Below, in pieces: positions 18,420 to 29,316 of a DNA stretch of 64,000 bases (position 1 is the first letter of the stretch; each line of letters opens with the position of its first letter). The translations under genes and the position numbers were made by a program. The notes under the pieces are model-generated. The model was not told where the DNA came from, made no database searches, and saw only the letters and a program-made list of their open reading frames with translations. Origin of the DNA: Luteibacter sp. UNCMF331Sha3.1 (GTDB lineage Bacteria; Pseudomonadota; Gammaproteobacteria; Xanthomonadales; Rhodanobacteraceae); assembly GCF_900109915.1 (NCBI RefSeq), contig NZ_FOBU01000002.1, forward strand, positions 1,505,170 to 1,569,169, given 5' to 3'.

Positions 18420-18426
18420 GACTGCG

Positions 18427-21400
18427 TCACCAGTGCATCCGGAAGCCAACGGTGGCGCTCACCGCGTGCGAATCCCCTCCCTGCAGCCCCTTGCTGGCCT
18501 GGACCTCGCCGTACACGGCGTAGCGACCGTCCGCCCAGTCGCGTGACGTGCCGAGGCCGAATCCGCCCCAGAGGCGTTCATTGCGCGTGGTGAAGTCGGT
18601 ACCCGCCACGGCGACGCGTGCCGCGTCGCTGAAGTTCCGGTAGACGTTGCCGATCGCGTACACGTGCGTGGCAATCGCACCCTCGGCACCCTGACGCGCA
18701 CTACGGTAATCCACCAGCACGCCGGCGCGACCCGTGGCGCTCCTGCCGTCCCGCTGCGACACGTGCGCACCGAAGGCGTCGTCGAAACTGTCGAACGACA
18801 CCTTGCCGTAGGTCAGCTGCGCCTGCGGAACGATCGACCAGCGATCGCTCAGGCCGAAGCGACGACCGGCTTCAACGCCCACCGCGTACCCGTTGGCCTT
18901 GTTGCCATCCTTCGTCGATCGCGCGAGCGTGGTGGATCGCAGGTCCGTGTCGAAGCGCGTCCAGCGTGCCTGGCCATCCACGTAAACGCCGTTGTCGCCG
19001 AACCACGTGAGGGCGCCTCCGATGCCATAGCCGTCCGTCTTCAGGCGACCCTGCCCGTAGACCGAGCGGGCGTTCGACTGGTAACGGCCATAGCGCAGCG
19101 TGCCGCCCGCGACCAACGTGCCACCGTCGCCTTCGCCGAGCGTCGCGTCGATGCCCGCTTCGGCGGTCCAGCTGGACACGTCGTAGCGCGTGCCGCTGGT
19201 GCTGCTTTCGGGCCGGAAGGACTGGTCACCGCCCTCGACTCGCATCCACGTCCCGTCGCCCGGGCTCATGTCGTTCGGTGCGGAGCCTCCCGACCAGTGA
19301 CGATCGCCCGTCCGCTGGAACAGCGTCCCCAACGCGTTGACCTGTTGCAGCACGCCGGCATACGCCTCGTACAACGGCACGCCGGGCTGGTAGAGCGGAT
19401 GGGCGCCGCCATCCGGATCGCTGTCGCCACCGCTGGCGAGAGCCGAGCGCAGGTACCAGTCGCCATCGGCCGTATCGGTACCGTTCTTGAACAGGCGATA
19501 TGCATACGCTCCGGCGACGACCGCCTGATCGCCCTGGAACACGTAATCGCCCTTCAGTGCGAATGTGCCGTTGGATGCACCCTGTACGTCGATCAGCCTG
19601 ATGCCTTGCGTAGTCTGCGCGCCGGCGCCGCCGACGTTGTTTACCTGAACCGTCGTGTTGCCCGACGTGCTGCCCGCGACGACGAGACGGTCCGTCGACG
19701 ACGCGTCGTCGCCGAGCGCCGCGTCGAACACGAGGACGCCGTCCTGACCCGCGTAATCGCCCTTGACGGTCAACGTCGTGCCCGGCGCGGTGCCGAAGGT
19801 CACCCTGCCGGCGTTCGTCAGCGTGGCGAGGTGCTGCGCATGGCCCGCGAGCCCGAGCGTGCCGTCGCGTTCCACGGTCACCGCCGACGACGTGTCGAAC
19901 GCATCGGCGACGCCCGCCGCCAGCGTTCCGTCCGAGACGACGGTCGCGCCGCCATAAGAGGAGGCGGCGCCGAGCACCAGCGCACCGGCGCCGGCCTTCG
20001 TCAGGCTCCCGTGGCCCGCGATACCCTGATCGACGGTGAGCGTCGTGCCTTCGTCGGTGTCTATGGTCGCGTCGCCGCCGAGCGCCACGACGCGGCGCGT
20101 CGCGAAGCTGCCGGTGGTATGCAGCGTCGCGTCGTCGATCGCGAGGTAGCCGATGGCCGCACCGAGGTTGCCGTCGTTCGCGACCTGCAGCGTGCCCGCG
20201 CGCACGTCGGTGCCGCCACCGTAGGTGTTCGCTCCATCGAGGACCAGCGTGCCGAGGTCGTCCTTCACGACCAACGATCCCCCCGTCAGGGCGGCATCGA
20301 TCGTGGCGGTCATGCCGGCGCCGGTCGTGGTGCCGTCGCCGACGCGGATGCTCGTCGCACCGCCAGCCAGCGCGATGGCGTCGCCGGTCACGGCGTAGCC
20401 ATCGGCGGCGAACTGCATGCCCGAGACGGTCGCGAGACCGTTGCCATCGTCTACCGTCACCTTGCCGCCAGTGCCGCCGAAGACGGCGAACGACCCGTTG
20501 CTGTAAGGCGCGTTGAGCGAGCCCGAGGCTTCCGTCCAGTAGTCGTTGTCGGCAAGGCGCCAGGTGCCCGTACCGCCGGCGATCGCGCCATCGTTCGCGT
20601 GGCCCGGGCCATCCCAGAAGCTGAGCGTCAGTCCATCGGTGTTCACGAGGTTCACCTGATGGGCCAGCGATGTCTGCACGAACACGTCCGCCGTCGGCAC
20701 CGCGCCGATCGACAGGCCGTTGTCGGTCAGCGTGCCGTCGTAGCCGAACAGCCGGTAGACGCCGGCGCCGAACGTGCCGCCCGGCGTGGCCGTGACGTTG
20801 AGCGTGCCGTCGAGCGTCAGATCGCCGTGCACCACGGTCAGGTCGTTGAGCGCGCCGCCGGGCGTGCCGGCCTGGCCCAGCTCGTAGTCGAGTACGGCAC
20901 TCGCGCCGAGCGCGAGGCTGCCGTTGATCGTCAGCGTGCCGGCGGACTGTCCGGGGCTGAGGGTCGCGCCATCCCCCACCGTGACATTGCCGCCGATCGT
21001 ACCCGTGCCGCCGAGCGTCGCGCCGTTCAGCACCGACGTCGTGCCGGTCGCCGCGGACTGGTCGCCATTCACGATCAGCGTACCGGACTCGACGGTGGTC
21101 GCGCCGGTATAACCGTTGTTCGCCGTGAGCACGGTGGTACCTGTGCCTCGCTGCGAGAGTCCGCCGGCACCGCCGATCGCGCCGGCGAAGGTCAGCGTGT
21201 CCGAGCGATCGAACGCCAGCGTCCCGTTGTTCACGACATCGCCGAGAATCGAACCGGACGTGCCGCCTTCACCGAGCTGCAGCACGCCGCCGGTAACGGA
21301 TGTCCCACCCGTGTACGTGTTGTCGGCCGCGAGGACCAGGGTGCCGAGATCGGACTTCGCGATCCCTCCGGTACCCGTCAGCACGGAAGCGATCGTCGCC

Positions 21401-24400
21401 GTCATGGCCGTGCCGGCGGTCGTGCCGTCGCCGACGCGAATGACCGCTGGCGACGCACCGACCGCGATGTCGTCGCCCTCGACGCGGTAACCGTCCGTCG
21501 CGAACTGCATGCCACCGGTGGTCACGGCCCCAAGGCTGTCGTCCACGGTGACCGTGCCGCCGTTCGCCGCGAAGATCGCGAACGAAGCGTCCCGGTAGGG
21601 TGCGTTGGCCGAGCCGTCGACGAGGGTCCAGTTGTCGTTGCCGCTCGTGTTCTGCCACGTCCCGTCGCCCCCCGCCACCTCGCCGTCGCCGCGTCCGCCG
21701 TTGCCGTCCCAGAAATCGACCTGAAGGCCGTTCGTGTTCAGCAGGTTCACCTGCTGTGCGATGGAGGTCTGCAGGTAATAGTCCGGTGTCGGCACCGATC
21801 CGATGGTCAGCCCGTTGTCGTTCAGCGCCCCGGTGTAGCCGACGATCCGGTAGATGCCCGGATCGAACGTGCCGTTCGAAGGCACCGACACGTTCAGCAC
21901 GCCGTCGAGGGTCAGGTCGCCGTCGACCTGCACCAGGTCGTTCAGCGGGCCGCCGACGACATTGGCCTGCCCGAGGCTGATGGCCAGCGTGGAGGTGTCG
22001 TTCAGCGCGAGATCGCCACGGATCGACAGCGTGCCCGGTGCATCGCCAAGCGCGCCCGGGCTCAGCGTGGCGCCATCCGCCAGCGTCACGTCGCCGCCGA
22101 TCGTGCCCTTGCCTCCCAGTGTGGCCCCGGCATCCACGGTGGTGCCACCCGTCGCGGCGCTCTGGTCGCCGTCGACGAAGAGACCGCCGCCGCGCACGGC
22201 CGTCGACCCGGCGTACGTGTTGTTTCCGGTCAGCACCGTGGTTCCCGCCCCACGTTGCTCCATGGCGCCGTTCCCCGACACGAGTCCACCGAACGCGAAC
22301 GTGTCGTACCGGTCGAAGACGAGGATGCCGTTGTTGGCGATGTCGCCGGCAACCGTGCCGGTCGTGCCGCCGTCGCCCAGCTGCAACGTCCCCTCCGCGA
22401 TGGTGGTGCCGCCCGTGTACGTCGCGTTCGCCGCGAGGATGAGATTCCCCGCGCCCGTTTTCGTGAGTGCACCGGCACCGCTCAGCCCGGTGGTGAACGT
22501 GAGGTTGTCCAGCGCCTCGAACGTGCCGCCTCCCGCACCCAGGGAGACGGTGCGTCCCGAGGTCACGGCAGCGGTATTCCGCAACGTACCGCCATCTAGG
22601 GACAGCGGACCCGCGGCATTACCCAGGTTGGCGTCGGCGGCGATGGACACCATGCCTCCGTCGATCGACGTACCGCCCGCATAGCTGTTGGCACCGGCGA
22701 GCGTCAGCGTGCCCGCGCCCGTCTTCACGAGCGCACCCGAACCGCCGATCGCTCCCGTGAGCGACAGGTCCGCCAGGGTGTCGAACGTGCCGTTTCCCTG
22801 GTCGAGCGTGACGTCGCGCGCGGAGGCGAACGCGTTCGTGTTACGCAGCGTGCCGCCGGCCAGCGTCAGCCCACCCGCGGCGTCGCCGAGGTTCGCATCC
22901 GCGGACACCTGAAGCGTGCCGTCGGCGACGGACGTTCCGCCCGTATACGTGTTGTTCCCGCCGAGCACGAGCAGGCCGAGGTCGTCCTTGACGAGGCCGC
23001 CCGTCCCCGCCAGCGTCGCGTCGATGGTGGCCGTCATGCCCGCGCCCGCCGACGTGCCGTCGCCGACGCGCACGATGTTCGGTAACCCGCCCAGCGTGAG
23101 CGTGTCGCCGGCGACGATGTATCCGTCCACCGCGAACTGCATGCCCGAACTCGTGACGGCACCCGTGCCGTTATCCACGGTGACGATTCCGCCCATGCCG
23201 GCGAAGATGCCGAACTCGCCGTTCGTATACGGCGCATTGACCTGTCCCGTCGGGTCTGCCCAGTTGTCGTTGCCTCCCGCGCTCTGCCACACGCCGGTGC
23301 CACCGTCGATCGTGTTGTTCAGGTGGCCCGAGGGCCCGTCCCAGAAGTTGAGCGTCAGCCCGCCCGTATTGAGGAGATTCACCTGTTTCGCGATGGACGT
23401 CTGGATCTGAAACGTGCCCCCGGGTGTCGTGCCGAGCGCAAGACCGTTGTCGGTCAGTGCTCCGTCATAGCTGACGATGCGGTAGAGACCGGGGCCGAAG
23501 CTGCCACCCGGCGTCGTCGCGACGTTGAGGGTACCGTCGAGCGTCAGGTTGCCGTGGACCACGGTCAGATCGTTGAGCGGACCGCCGATCACGTTCGCCT
23601 GGCCGAACTGATAGTTCATCGTGGCGTTCGCGGCCAGCGCGAATGCGCCGTTCACCGTGAGCGTGCCTGCCGCACCCGCGTCGCCGGGATTGAACGTACC
23701 TCCGTTCGCGACGGTGACGCTGCCGCCGATGATGCCGCGGCCGCCGAGCGTGCCGCCGTTCTGCACCGTCGTGGCGCCGGTCGCCGCGGACTGGTCGCCA
23801 TTGATCAGCAACGTGCCGCCCGAGACCTGCGTCGCGCCCTTGTAGCTGTTCGCGTGGGCGAGCACGGTGGTGCCGCTGCCGGACTGCGTGACACCGCCGG
23901 TGCCGGCGATCAGTCCGCCGAAGCCATAGACATCGGAGCGATCGAAGGCCAGCACGCCGTTGTCGACGACATCGCCGAGGATGCTGCCGATCGCTCCACC
24001 GTTGCCCAGCTGCAGCGTGCCGCCATCGATACGCGTGCCGCCGGTGTAGGTGTTGGCGGCGGTCAGTATCGTGGTGCCGGATCCCAGCTGCCGCACGTCG
24101 CCGCCGCCGGAGATCGTGCCCGCGATCGTCATCGCGTTCGAGCGGTCGAACGCGAGCGTGCCCGCGGCGACGATGATGTTCGCGCTCGCGACGGAGCCCG
24201 TCGTGCCCCCCGTGCCCAGCTGCAGGATGCCGCCGTTGATGACGGTGTTGCCCGTGTACGTGTTGGTCCCGGTGAGCGCCCAGGTTCCCGCGTCGTTCTT
24301 CGCCAGCGTGGTGATGCTCGTCGCGTTCGCGTCGATGATGGTGCCACCCATCACGTTGAGATCGGTATTGGTGCCGCCGAGACCGAGCGTGCGACTTCCG

Positions 24401-27400
24401 GTGCCCGCGTAGGCGGCCGAACCCGTATTGCGGAACACGATGGCTCCCGTGCCCGACGACTCGATCACACTGGCACCCGTCGACAACGTGAACAGGCGAT
24501 CGGTCGTATCGCCGGTGCCGGTATAGCGCAGGGTCGCGCTGCTCCCGATCACGAGGTTGGCCGCCGCGTTCGACGACTGCCCGATACTGCTGGCCTGCGA
24601 TCCGTCGGAGAGCTTGTCCACGCCGAGCACGCCGCCGAGGATCGTGGTCGGTCCCGTGTAGCTGCTCGCGGGGTTGCGCAGGATCCATGTCCCCGTCCCC
24701 GTCTTGCGCACGGACGTCTTGCCGGCGCCATTGTCCGAAAGTCGGAGCGCCATGCCGTTGTTCGCGGTGCTCGTACCCGTGAGCGTCACGGTCTGCGCCG
24801 TGCCGGGCGCGCTGAACGCCAGCGCATCGGTACTGGTGAACTGCACCGCGCCGGTGCCCGACGCGTCGATCGCGCTGTTCGGCGAGGCGCCTAGCGTGAG
24901 GGCACGGTCGGTCGTGTTCCCCGTACCGACGTATTGCAGCGTGCCGCCGTTGATGACGAGGTTGGATGCCGCGTTGCCGGATGCGCCGATCGAACTGGCC
25001 AGGCCACCGTCCGCGATCGAGGCGACCTGCAGCACGCCACCGTTGACGGTCGTGACGCCGTCGTACGTGCTCGATACGCCGGTGAGCGCCTGCCCGCTGT
25101 TGCCGTTCTTCGTGAAGTTGCCCGTGCCCATGATGACGCCGCCGTAGATGGCCGCGCCAAGCCCGCCACCGTTCGTGACGGTGAACGTGGCGTTGGCGAG
25201 GTCGACGACGCCGCCATTGCTGCCGCCACCGACGAGATAGAGTGCGCCGGTGTCGAATCCGTCGAGGTCGAGCGCGACGCCCGCGGTGTCGTCCAGCGAC
25301 ATGATGCCGGTGCCGAACGCGTCGACGTGCCCGGCGCGCAAGGTACCCGCGCGAACGCGGGAGCCACCGCTATACGTGTTGGCGCCCGAGAACACGAGCG
25401 TGCCGGCGCCCGTTTTCTGCATGCCGCCGGTGCCTTGCACGATGCCGCCGAAACCCAGCACGGTCGAGACGTTGGTCACGCCGAAGCCACCGAGGGACGA
25501 CAGTTGCGCACCGCGATCGATGTTCACGCTGGCGCCCGTGTAGGTCAGCGTGCCGCTGGTGAACACGAGGTTGGTGCTGGCGCTGGTGGACGCGCCGATG
25601 CCGCTCGCCAGGCCGCCGTTCGCAAGGCAGTCGGTCGTGATGGCGGCCGACGTGATCGAGGTCGCACCGGTATACGTATTGCCGCAACCGTTCATCGACT
25701 GCGTCGCGCCAGCCGCCACGGCGACACCGCCGCTGCCCGACACCGCACCGCCGAAGGTGCCGCTGCCGTTGATCTGCAGAAGCCCTGGGCCGAGCGCCAC
25801 GGCGCCCGAGCCGTTCAGGCCCCTCACCCAGATCGTCTTGCCGTCCACGTCGAGCGTCGCGCCTGCGTTCACGGTCATCTGGCCGGATCCCGTGCCGTTC
25901 GCCTGACCGCCGAATGCCAGGTTCGAGCCCGCGCGCAGGACGCCGGCGTTGACCGTGTTGCCACCGGTGTAGGTGTTGTTACCGGACAACACGAGCGTGC
26001 CGGCGCCATCCTTGATCAGGCCACCCGCACCGACCGCCGTCCCGCCGATCGTCAGCGTCGACGTGGCCTGAGAGACGTCGATGCGTCCGTTGCCCGCACC
26101 CACGGTGAAGCCGCGATCCGTCGACGTGGTGCCGCCGGTGTACTGAAGCGCGCCGCCCGACTGCAGCACGAGGCTCGCCGGATCGCCGGTGCCCGCGCCG
26201 ATGCCGCTGGTCACGCCGCCGTTGGACAGCGTGCCTGTCGAGACGACGCCCGCGGCGACCGTGAGCGGGCCGACGAAATCGTTGGCGCCGTTGGACAGCG
26301 TCAGCGTGCCCGAGCCGGTCTTGGTGAAGCCGGCGTCGTCGGGACTCGTGACGACCCCGCCGAACGCGAGGTTCGCGGTACCGTCGACCTGGATCGTGCG
26401 GGCCGGACCGCCGTTGACCAGGGTGAAACCGCGATCGCTCGTCGTGCTCGGGCCCGTGTAACGCAGCGTGCCGTTCTCGATGACGAGGTTCACCGACCCG
26501 CTGCCCGATGCGCCGATGGAGCTCGCGGCGCCTCCGTTCCCGATGCTCCCGACGGAGAGCGTACCGCCGCTGACCGTCGTGGAACCGGTGTAGGTATTCG
26601 TGCCTGAAAGCACGACGCTGCCGGTACCCGAACCGCCCGAGACGAAGCTCGTCGGGCCACCGTTGTCGACGATCGCCGAAGCGATAGTGAGGGTGCCGCC
26701 GCTGTTCTGCAGCACGCCTAGCGGACTGCCGCCTGCCCCTCCCGTCAACGAGCCGCCGGTGATTCTCTGCGCCGCGACGCCAGCCGCTGGCGAAACGATG
26801 ATGCTGCCGTCGACGCTCAGCGTATTCGCGGCGCCCACGTTCACGGTCGACCCTGCCGCGGCCGCGTACTTCAGGCCGCCCAGCGCCACGCTGCCGGCGA
26901 GCGTGCCGAAATACGCCGTGTTCGGCGCGTTGCCCTCGTCGCTGACGATGTCGCCGGTGAGCCACTGCGAGGCATCGTCCTTGTTGGCGTACGAGGTGAA
27001 CGCCGTGATGACACCGCCGGATACCTGCGCATAGTCGGTACCGTTCACGGTGGCCCAGCCGCCCAACGCGCCATCCGCGTGCGTCGTGGTGAGGGTGGTG
27101 CCGGTGTCGAATCCGAAGTCCATCAGGCCGCCCGTGCGGTCGATGGCACCCAGCCCGACCGTCAACGAGCCGCCCGTCCCGGACGTCGCGTTGATGCGAT
27201 TGCTGCCGGCCGTGATGGCCAGTCCGTTGAAGCTCTGTCCATTGGCGGCGGCTCGACCCTTGATCGACAGGACGCCGCCGGCCATCGAAAGCGAGGAGGC
27301 CGAGCTGACGATATTGCCCGTCGGTGCACCCGGGGCGGAGAAATCCAGCGCGAGGGTTCCGCCGCCGATGGACGTGCTACCCGTATAGGTGTTGCTGCCC

Positions 27401-29316
27401 GTTAGCGTCTGCGTGCCGGCACCCAGCTTCGACAGTCCGCCCGTGCCGGCGATGCGTCCGCCATAGGTCGTCGCACCCGTCGTCGCGTTGAGCGTGAGGG
27501 TCCCGCTACCGAGATCGACGATGCCACCGGTGCCGGCGAGCGATGGCGCCGCGATCGCGAGATCGTTGAGGTCCAGCGTGCCGCCGTTGACGATCAGGCC
27601 CTTCGTCGTGCCGAAGGCGCCCGCGCTTCCTGCCACGAGCGTGCCCGATCTGACGGTCGTGGTGCCCGCGAACGTGTTCGCACCACCGAGTACCCAGGTG
27701 CCCGTGCCATCCGCTACCAGGCTTCCCGTACCCGCAAGGATCCCGGAGAACGTGTTCGTGCCGCCATACGTGCCCCCAAGGGTCAGGCTATCCGTGCCGT
27801 TCCCGCCCGTGGCGAAGTTCGTCGCGCCGCTGAAGTCGAGCCCGCCCGTGCCGTCGTTCGCGAAGACGTTGCTGCCGTCGACGGTCAGCGCACGATCCGA
27901 CGTCGTGGCGCCGCCGGTATAACTGAGCGTACCGGCCGCTATGTTGATGCCGCCGTCGATGCCGGTACCGAACGAACTGGTGGTGCCGGTGTTGGTCAGC
28001 GAATCGGCCTTCACCGTGATCGTGCCGATGCTCGTCGGCCCGCTATAGGTGTTGTCGCCATTGACGACGATCGTCCGTCCCGCGCTGCCGACGAATCCGA
28101 TGGTGCGCGCGGAAGCACTGCTGATCGTGCCGGTCAGCTCGAAGTCGGCCGTCACGGCGTTGAACGACATGCCCAGATTGAACGCGTTGGTCGTGGCGAT
28201 GTCGCCGGACAGCTTCAGCGTTCCACTACCGCTATTGCGCAACTGATTGCTGCCGCTCGACGTATTGACGAAGCGGAAGCCGCGATTCGATGCATTGCCC
28301 GAGCCGGTATAGATCAGGGTGCCGCCCAGGCCTCCGCCGGCCTGTACGACGACCGTGCCCTCCGCGACACCCGTGGGCGCGCCAAGGGAACTCGCCTCGC
28401 CAAGATTGCCGATGGACGTAAAGCCATAGGTGCCGCCGGTGAAGAAATTGGTCGCTCCCCGGTAGTCGCTGGCCGCATTGCTCATCGTGACGCCACTTCG
28501 CGCGCTCACGCCCCCGGGCCCGGTGATGGTCGCGGCGCCGGCGTTGCCACCGGAAAAGACCGCTGCCGTTCCGGCGATCGTGACCTTGCGCGTGGCGGCG
28601 AGCGACCCGGCGACCGTGAGACCCGTGCCGTTGGCGAGTATGACGCCGTTGCCGGCCGCGCCCAGTGCCGCGTCGTCCTTGATGCCCAGGGTTCCTCCAG
28701 TCACGTTGACGTCGCCGGAGAACGTGTTGGCGCCATTGAGGACGATGCCGCCGCCGCCGCTCTTCGTCAGGCCGGCGCTTCCCGCTATCACGGAATCGAT
28801 GGTCGACGTGCCGGTGTTGACCGCGATTCCCGGGGTCGTTCCCGCCAGCGTGAGCGTGCCGCCGCCCAGCGAGTAACCCGTGGTGTTGAACGTCACGGCG
28901 TTCGCCGTGAGCGCACCGCTGAGCGTAACGGAGCCTGCCGTGCCGGCGAAGACCGCGTTATCGAGGCCCGCATTGTTCCAGACGACGAAAGGCCCGGCGA
29001 TGCCATCGGCCGCGGAGTTCCAGTACGGCGACGACGTATTCCACGTGCCCGTGCCGCCGCTACCGGCGGAGCCGCCGTTGAAATCCCAGTAACGATCGAC
29101 GGCATGCGCCTCTGGCGCATGCAGCGCGCCAAGCGCCATCAGCAGGCCGACGCGCAGCGTCCACGCGCCTGCTGCGCCACGCGACGCACTTGCCCGTTCG
29201 TCGACACCCTTGGTGGCCGCACGGCCGCGGCCCTTGCCGTGGCGGCCAGCGAGTTCGGATGCGACCACCCACGTGCCCAGTGCCCTGGACCATACGATGC
29301 GGAATGCACGATTCAT
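18427..29316 (-). CDS. giant autotransporter adhesin (type Va) with beta-strand repeats
   Basis: This 3629-aa surface protein begins with an extended signal peptide region (MNRAFRIVWSRALGTWVVAS) of the type seen in very large autotransporters, and a hydrophobic core ending APEAHA. The passenger is dozens of autotransporter-associated beta-strand repeats of the form NTYTGGT-x-V-x-x-GTL, predicting a very long beta-helix. Three related modules of 330 aa or more, each starting near GDQSAATG, recur at residues about 1840, 2385 and 2750. The last 315 residues (from about 3313, YEAYAGVLQQVNALGTLFQR) form the outer-membrane beta-barrel and end FRMHW. Start ATG 29316 follows AGGGG. A role in adhesion or biofilm is inferred. 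Confidence 0.95.
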   Translation of the reverse strand: MNRAFRIVWSRALGTWVVASELAGRHGKGRGRAATKGVDERASASRGAAGAWTLRVGLLMALGALHAPEAHAVDRYWDFNGGSAGSGGTGTWNTSSPYWNSAADGIAGPFVVWNNAGLDNAVFAGTAGSVTLSGALTANAVTFNTTGYSLGGGTLTLAGTTPGIAVNTGTSTIDSVIAGSAGLTKSGGGGIVLNGANTFSGDVNVTGGTLGIKDDAALGAAGNGVILANGTGLTVAGSLAATRKVTIAGTAAVFSGGNAGAATITGPGGVSARSGVTMSNAASDYRGATNFFTGGTYGFTSIGNLGEASSLGAPTGVAEGTVVVQAGGGLGGTLIYTGSGNASNRGFRFVNTSSGSNQLRNSGSGTLKLSGDIATTNAFNLGMSFNAVTADFELTGTISSASARTIGFVGSAGRTIVVNGDNTYSGPTSIGTITVKADSLTNTGTTSSFGTGIDGGINIAAGTLSYTGGATTSDRALTVDGSNVFANDGTGGLDFSGATNFATGGNGTDSLTLGGTYGGTNTFSGILAGTGSLVADGTGTWVLGGANTFAGTTTVRSGTLVAGSAGAFGTTKGLIVNGGTLDLNDLAIAAPSLAGTGGIVDLGSGTLTLNATTGATTYGGRIAGTGGLSKLGAGTQTLTGSNTYTGSTSIGGGTLALDFSAPGAPTGNIVSSASSLSMAGGVLSIKGRAAANGQSFNGLAITAGSNRINATSGTGGSLTVGLGAIDRTGGLMDFGFDTGTTLTTTHADGALGGWATVNGTDYAQVSGGVITAFTSYANKDDASQWLTGDIVSDEGNAPNTAYFGTLAGSVALGGLKYAAAAGSTVNVGAANTLSVDGSIIVSPAAGVAAQRITGGSLTGGAGGSPLGVLQNSGGTLTIASAIVDNGGPTSFVSGGSGTGSVVLSGTNTYTGSTTVSGGTLSVGSIGNGGAASSIGASGSGSVNLVIENGTLRYTGPSTTSDRGFTLVNGGPARTIQVDGTANLAFGGVVTSPDDAGFTKTGSGTLTLSNGANDFVGPLTVAAGVVSTGTLSNGGVTSGIGAGTGDPASLVLQSGGALQYTGGTTSTDRGFTVGAGNGRIDVSQATSTLTIGGTAVGAGGLIKDGAGTLVLSGNNTYTGGNTVNAGVLRAGSNLAFGGQANGTGSGQMTVNAGATLDVDGKTIWVRGLNGSGAVALGPGLLQINGSGTFGGAVSGSGGVAVAAGATQSMNGCGNTYTGATSITSAAITTDCLANGGLASGIGASTSASTNLVFTSGTLTYTGASVNIDRGAQLSSLGGFGVTNVSTVLGFGGIVQGTGGMQKTGAGTLVFSGANTYSGGSRVRAGTLRAGHVDAFGTGIMSLDDTAGVALDLDGFDTGALYLVGGGSNGGVVDLANATFTVTNGGGLGAAIYGGVIMGTGNFTKNGNSGQALTGVSSTYDGVTTVNGGVLQVASIADGGLASSIGASGNAASNLVINGGTLQYVGTGNTTDRALTLGASPNSAIDASGTGAVQFTSTDALAFSAPGTAQTVTLTGTSTANNGMALRLSDNGAGKTSVRKTGTGTWILRNPASSYTGPTTILGGVLGVDKLSDGSQASSIGQSSNAAANLVIGSSATLRYTGTGDTTDRLFTLSTGASVIESSGTGAIVFRNTGSAAYAGTGSRTLGLGGTNTDLNVMGGTIIDANATSITTLAKNDAGTWALTGTNTYTGNTVINGGILQLGTGGTTGSVASANIIVAAGTLAFDRSNAMTIAGTISGGGDVRQLGSGTTILTAANTYTGGTRIDGGTLQLGNGGAIGSILGDVVDNGVLAFDRSDVYGFGGLIAGTGGVTQSGSGTTVLAHANSYKGATQVSGGTLLINGDQSAATGATTVQNGGTLGGRGIIGGSVTVANGGTFNPGDAGAAGTLTVNGAFALAANATMNYQFGQANVIGGPLNDLTVVHGNLTLDGTLNVATTPGGSFGPGLYRIVSYDGALTDNGLALGTTPGGTFQIQTSIAKQVNLLNTGGLTLNFWDGPSGHLNNTIDGGTGVWQSAGGNDNWADPTGQVNAPYTNGEFGIFAGMGGIVTVDNGTGAVTSSGMQFAVDGYIVAGDTLTLGGLPNIVRVGDGTSAGAGMTATIDATLAGTGGLVKDDLGLLVLGGNNTYTGGTSVADGTLQVSADANLGDAAGGLTLAGGTLRNTNAFASARDVTLDQGNGTFDTLADLSLTGAIGGSGALVKTGAGTLTLAGANSYAGGTSIDGGMVSIAADANLGNAAGPLSLDGGTLRNTAAVTSGRTVSLGAGGGTFEALDNLTFTTGLSGAGALTKTGAGNLILAANATYTGGTTIAEGTLQLGDGGTTGTVAGDIANNGILVFDRYDTFAFGGLVSGNGAMEQRGAGTTVLTGNNTYAGSTAVRGGGLFVDGDQSAATGGTTVDAGATLGGKGTIGGDVTLADGATLSPGALGDAPGTLSIRGDLALNDTSTLAISLGQANVVGGPLNDLVQVDGDLTLDGVLNVSVPSNGTFDPGIYRIVGYTGALNDNGLTIGSVPTPDYYLQTSIAQQVNLLNTNGLQVDFWDGNGGRGDGEVAGGDGTWQNTSGNDNWTLVDGSANAPYRDASFAIFAANGGTVTVDDSLGAVTTGGMQFATDGYRVEGDDIAVGASPAVIRVGDGTTAGTAMTATIASVLTGTGGIAKSDLGTLVLAADNTYTGGTSVTGGVLQLGEGGTSGSILGDVVNNGTLAFDRSDTLTFAGAIGGAGGLSQRGTGTTVLTANNGYTGATTVESGTLIVNGDQSAATGTTSVLNGATLGGTGTIGGNVTVGDGATLSPGQSAGTLTINGSLALGASAVLDYELGQAGTPGGALNDLTVVHGDLTLDGTLNVTATPGGTFGAGVYRLFGYDGTLTDNGLSIGAVPTADVFVQTSLAHQVNLVNTDGLTLSFWDGPGHANDGAIAGGTGTWRLADNDYWTEASGSLNAPYSNGSFAVFGGTGGKVTVDDGNGLATVSGMQFAADGYAVTGDAIALAGGATSIRVGDGTTTGAGMTATIDAALTGGSLVVKDDLGTLVLDGANTYGGGTDVRAGTLQVANDGNLGAAIGYLAIDDATLHTTGSFATRRVVALGGDATIDTDEGTTLTVDQGIAGHGSLTKAGAGALVLGAASSYGGATVVSDGTLAAGVADAFDTSSAVTVERDGTLGLAGHAQHLATLTNAGRVTFGTAPGTTLTVKGDYAGQDGVLVFDAALGDDASSTDRLVVAGSTSGNTTVQVNNVGGAGAQTTQGIRLIDVQGASNGTFALKGDYVFQGDQAVVAGAYAYRLFKNGTDTADGDWYLRSALASGGDSDPDGGAHPLYQPGVPLYEAYAGVLQQVNALGTLFQRTGDRHWSGGSAPNDMSPGDGTWMRVEGGDQSFRPESSTSGTRYDVSSWTAEAGIDATLGEGDGGTLVAGGTLRYGRYQSNARSVYGQGRLKTDGYGIGGALTWFGDNGVYVDGQARWTRFDTDLRSTTLARSTKDGNKANGYAVGVEAGRRFGLSDRWSIVPQAQLTYGKVSFDSFDDAFGAHVSQRDGRSATGRAGVLVDYRSARQGAEGAIATHVYAIGNVYRNFSDAARVAVAGTDFTTRNERLWGGFGLGTSRDWADGRYAVYGEVQASKGLQGGDSHAVSATVGFRMHW
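20600..23810 (-). repeat. three large related modules inside the adhesin passenger
   Basis: Each module reads GDQSAATG, a TLGG-x-G-x-I-GG block, a GPLNDL or GALNDL-TVVHG-type block, an LYRI-x-x-Y-x-G-x-L-x-DNGL block, a QVNL-x-NT block, an FWDG block and then a VRVGDGT block. Starts lie near 23800, 22165 and 21065 on the minus strand, so spacings are about 1630 and 1100 bp. The identity is at the level of the blocks, with drift between them, so these look like old segmental duplications within the gene. Confidence 0.8.

Noticed and set aside
20600-28800. Regular short repeats that could suggest a CRISPR array or satellite DNA
   Set aside because: They are in-frame beta-strand repeats of the adhesin with variable spacing and third-position drift, not identical repeats separated by unique spacers.
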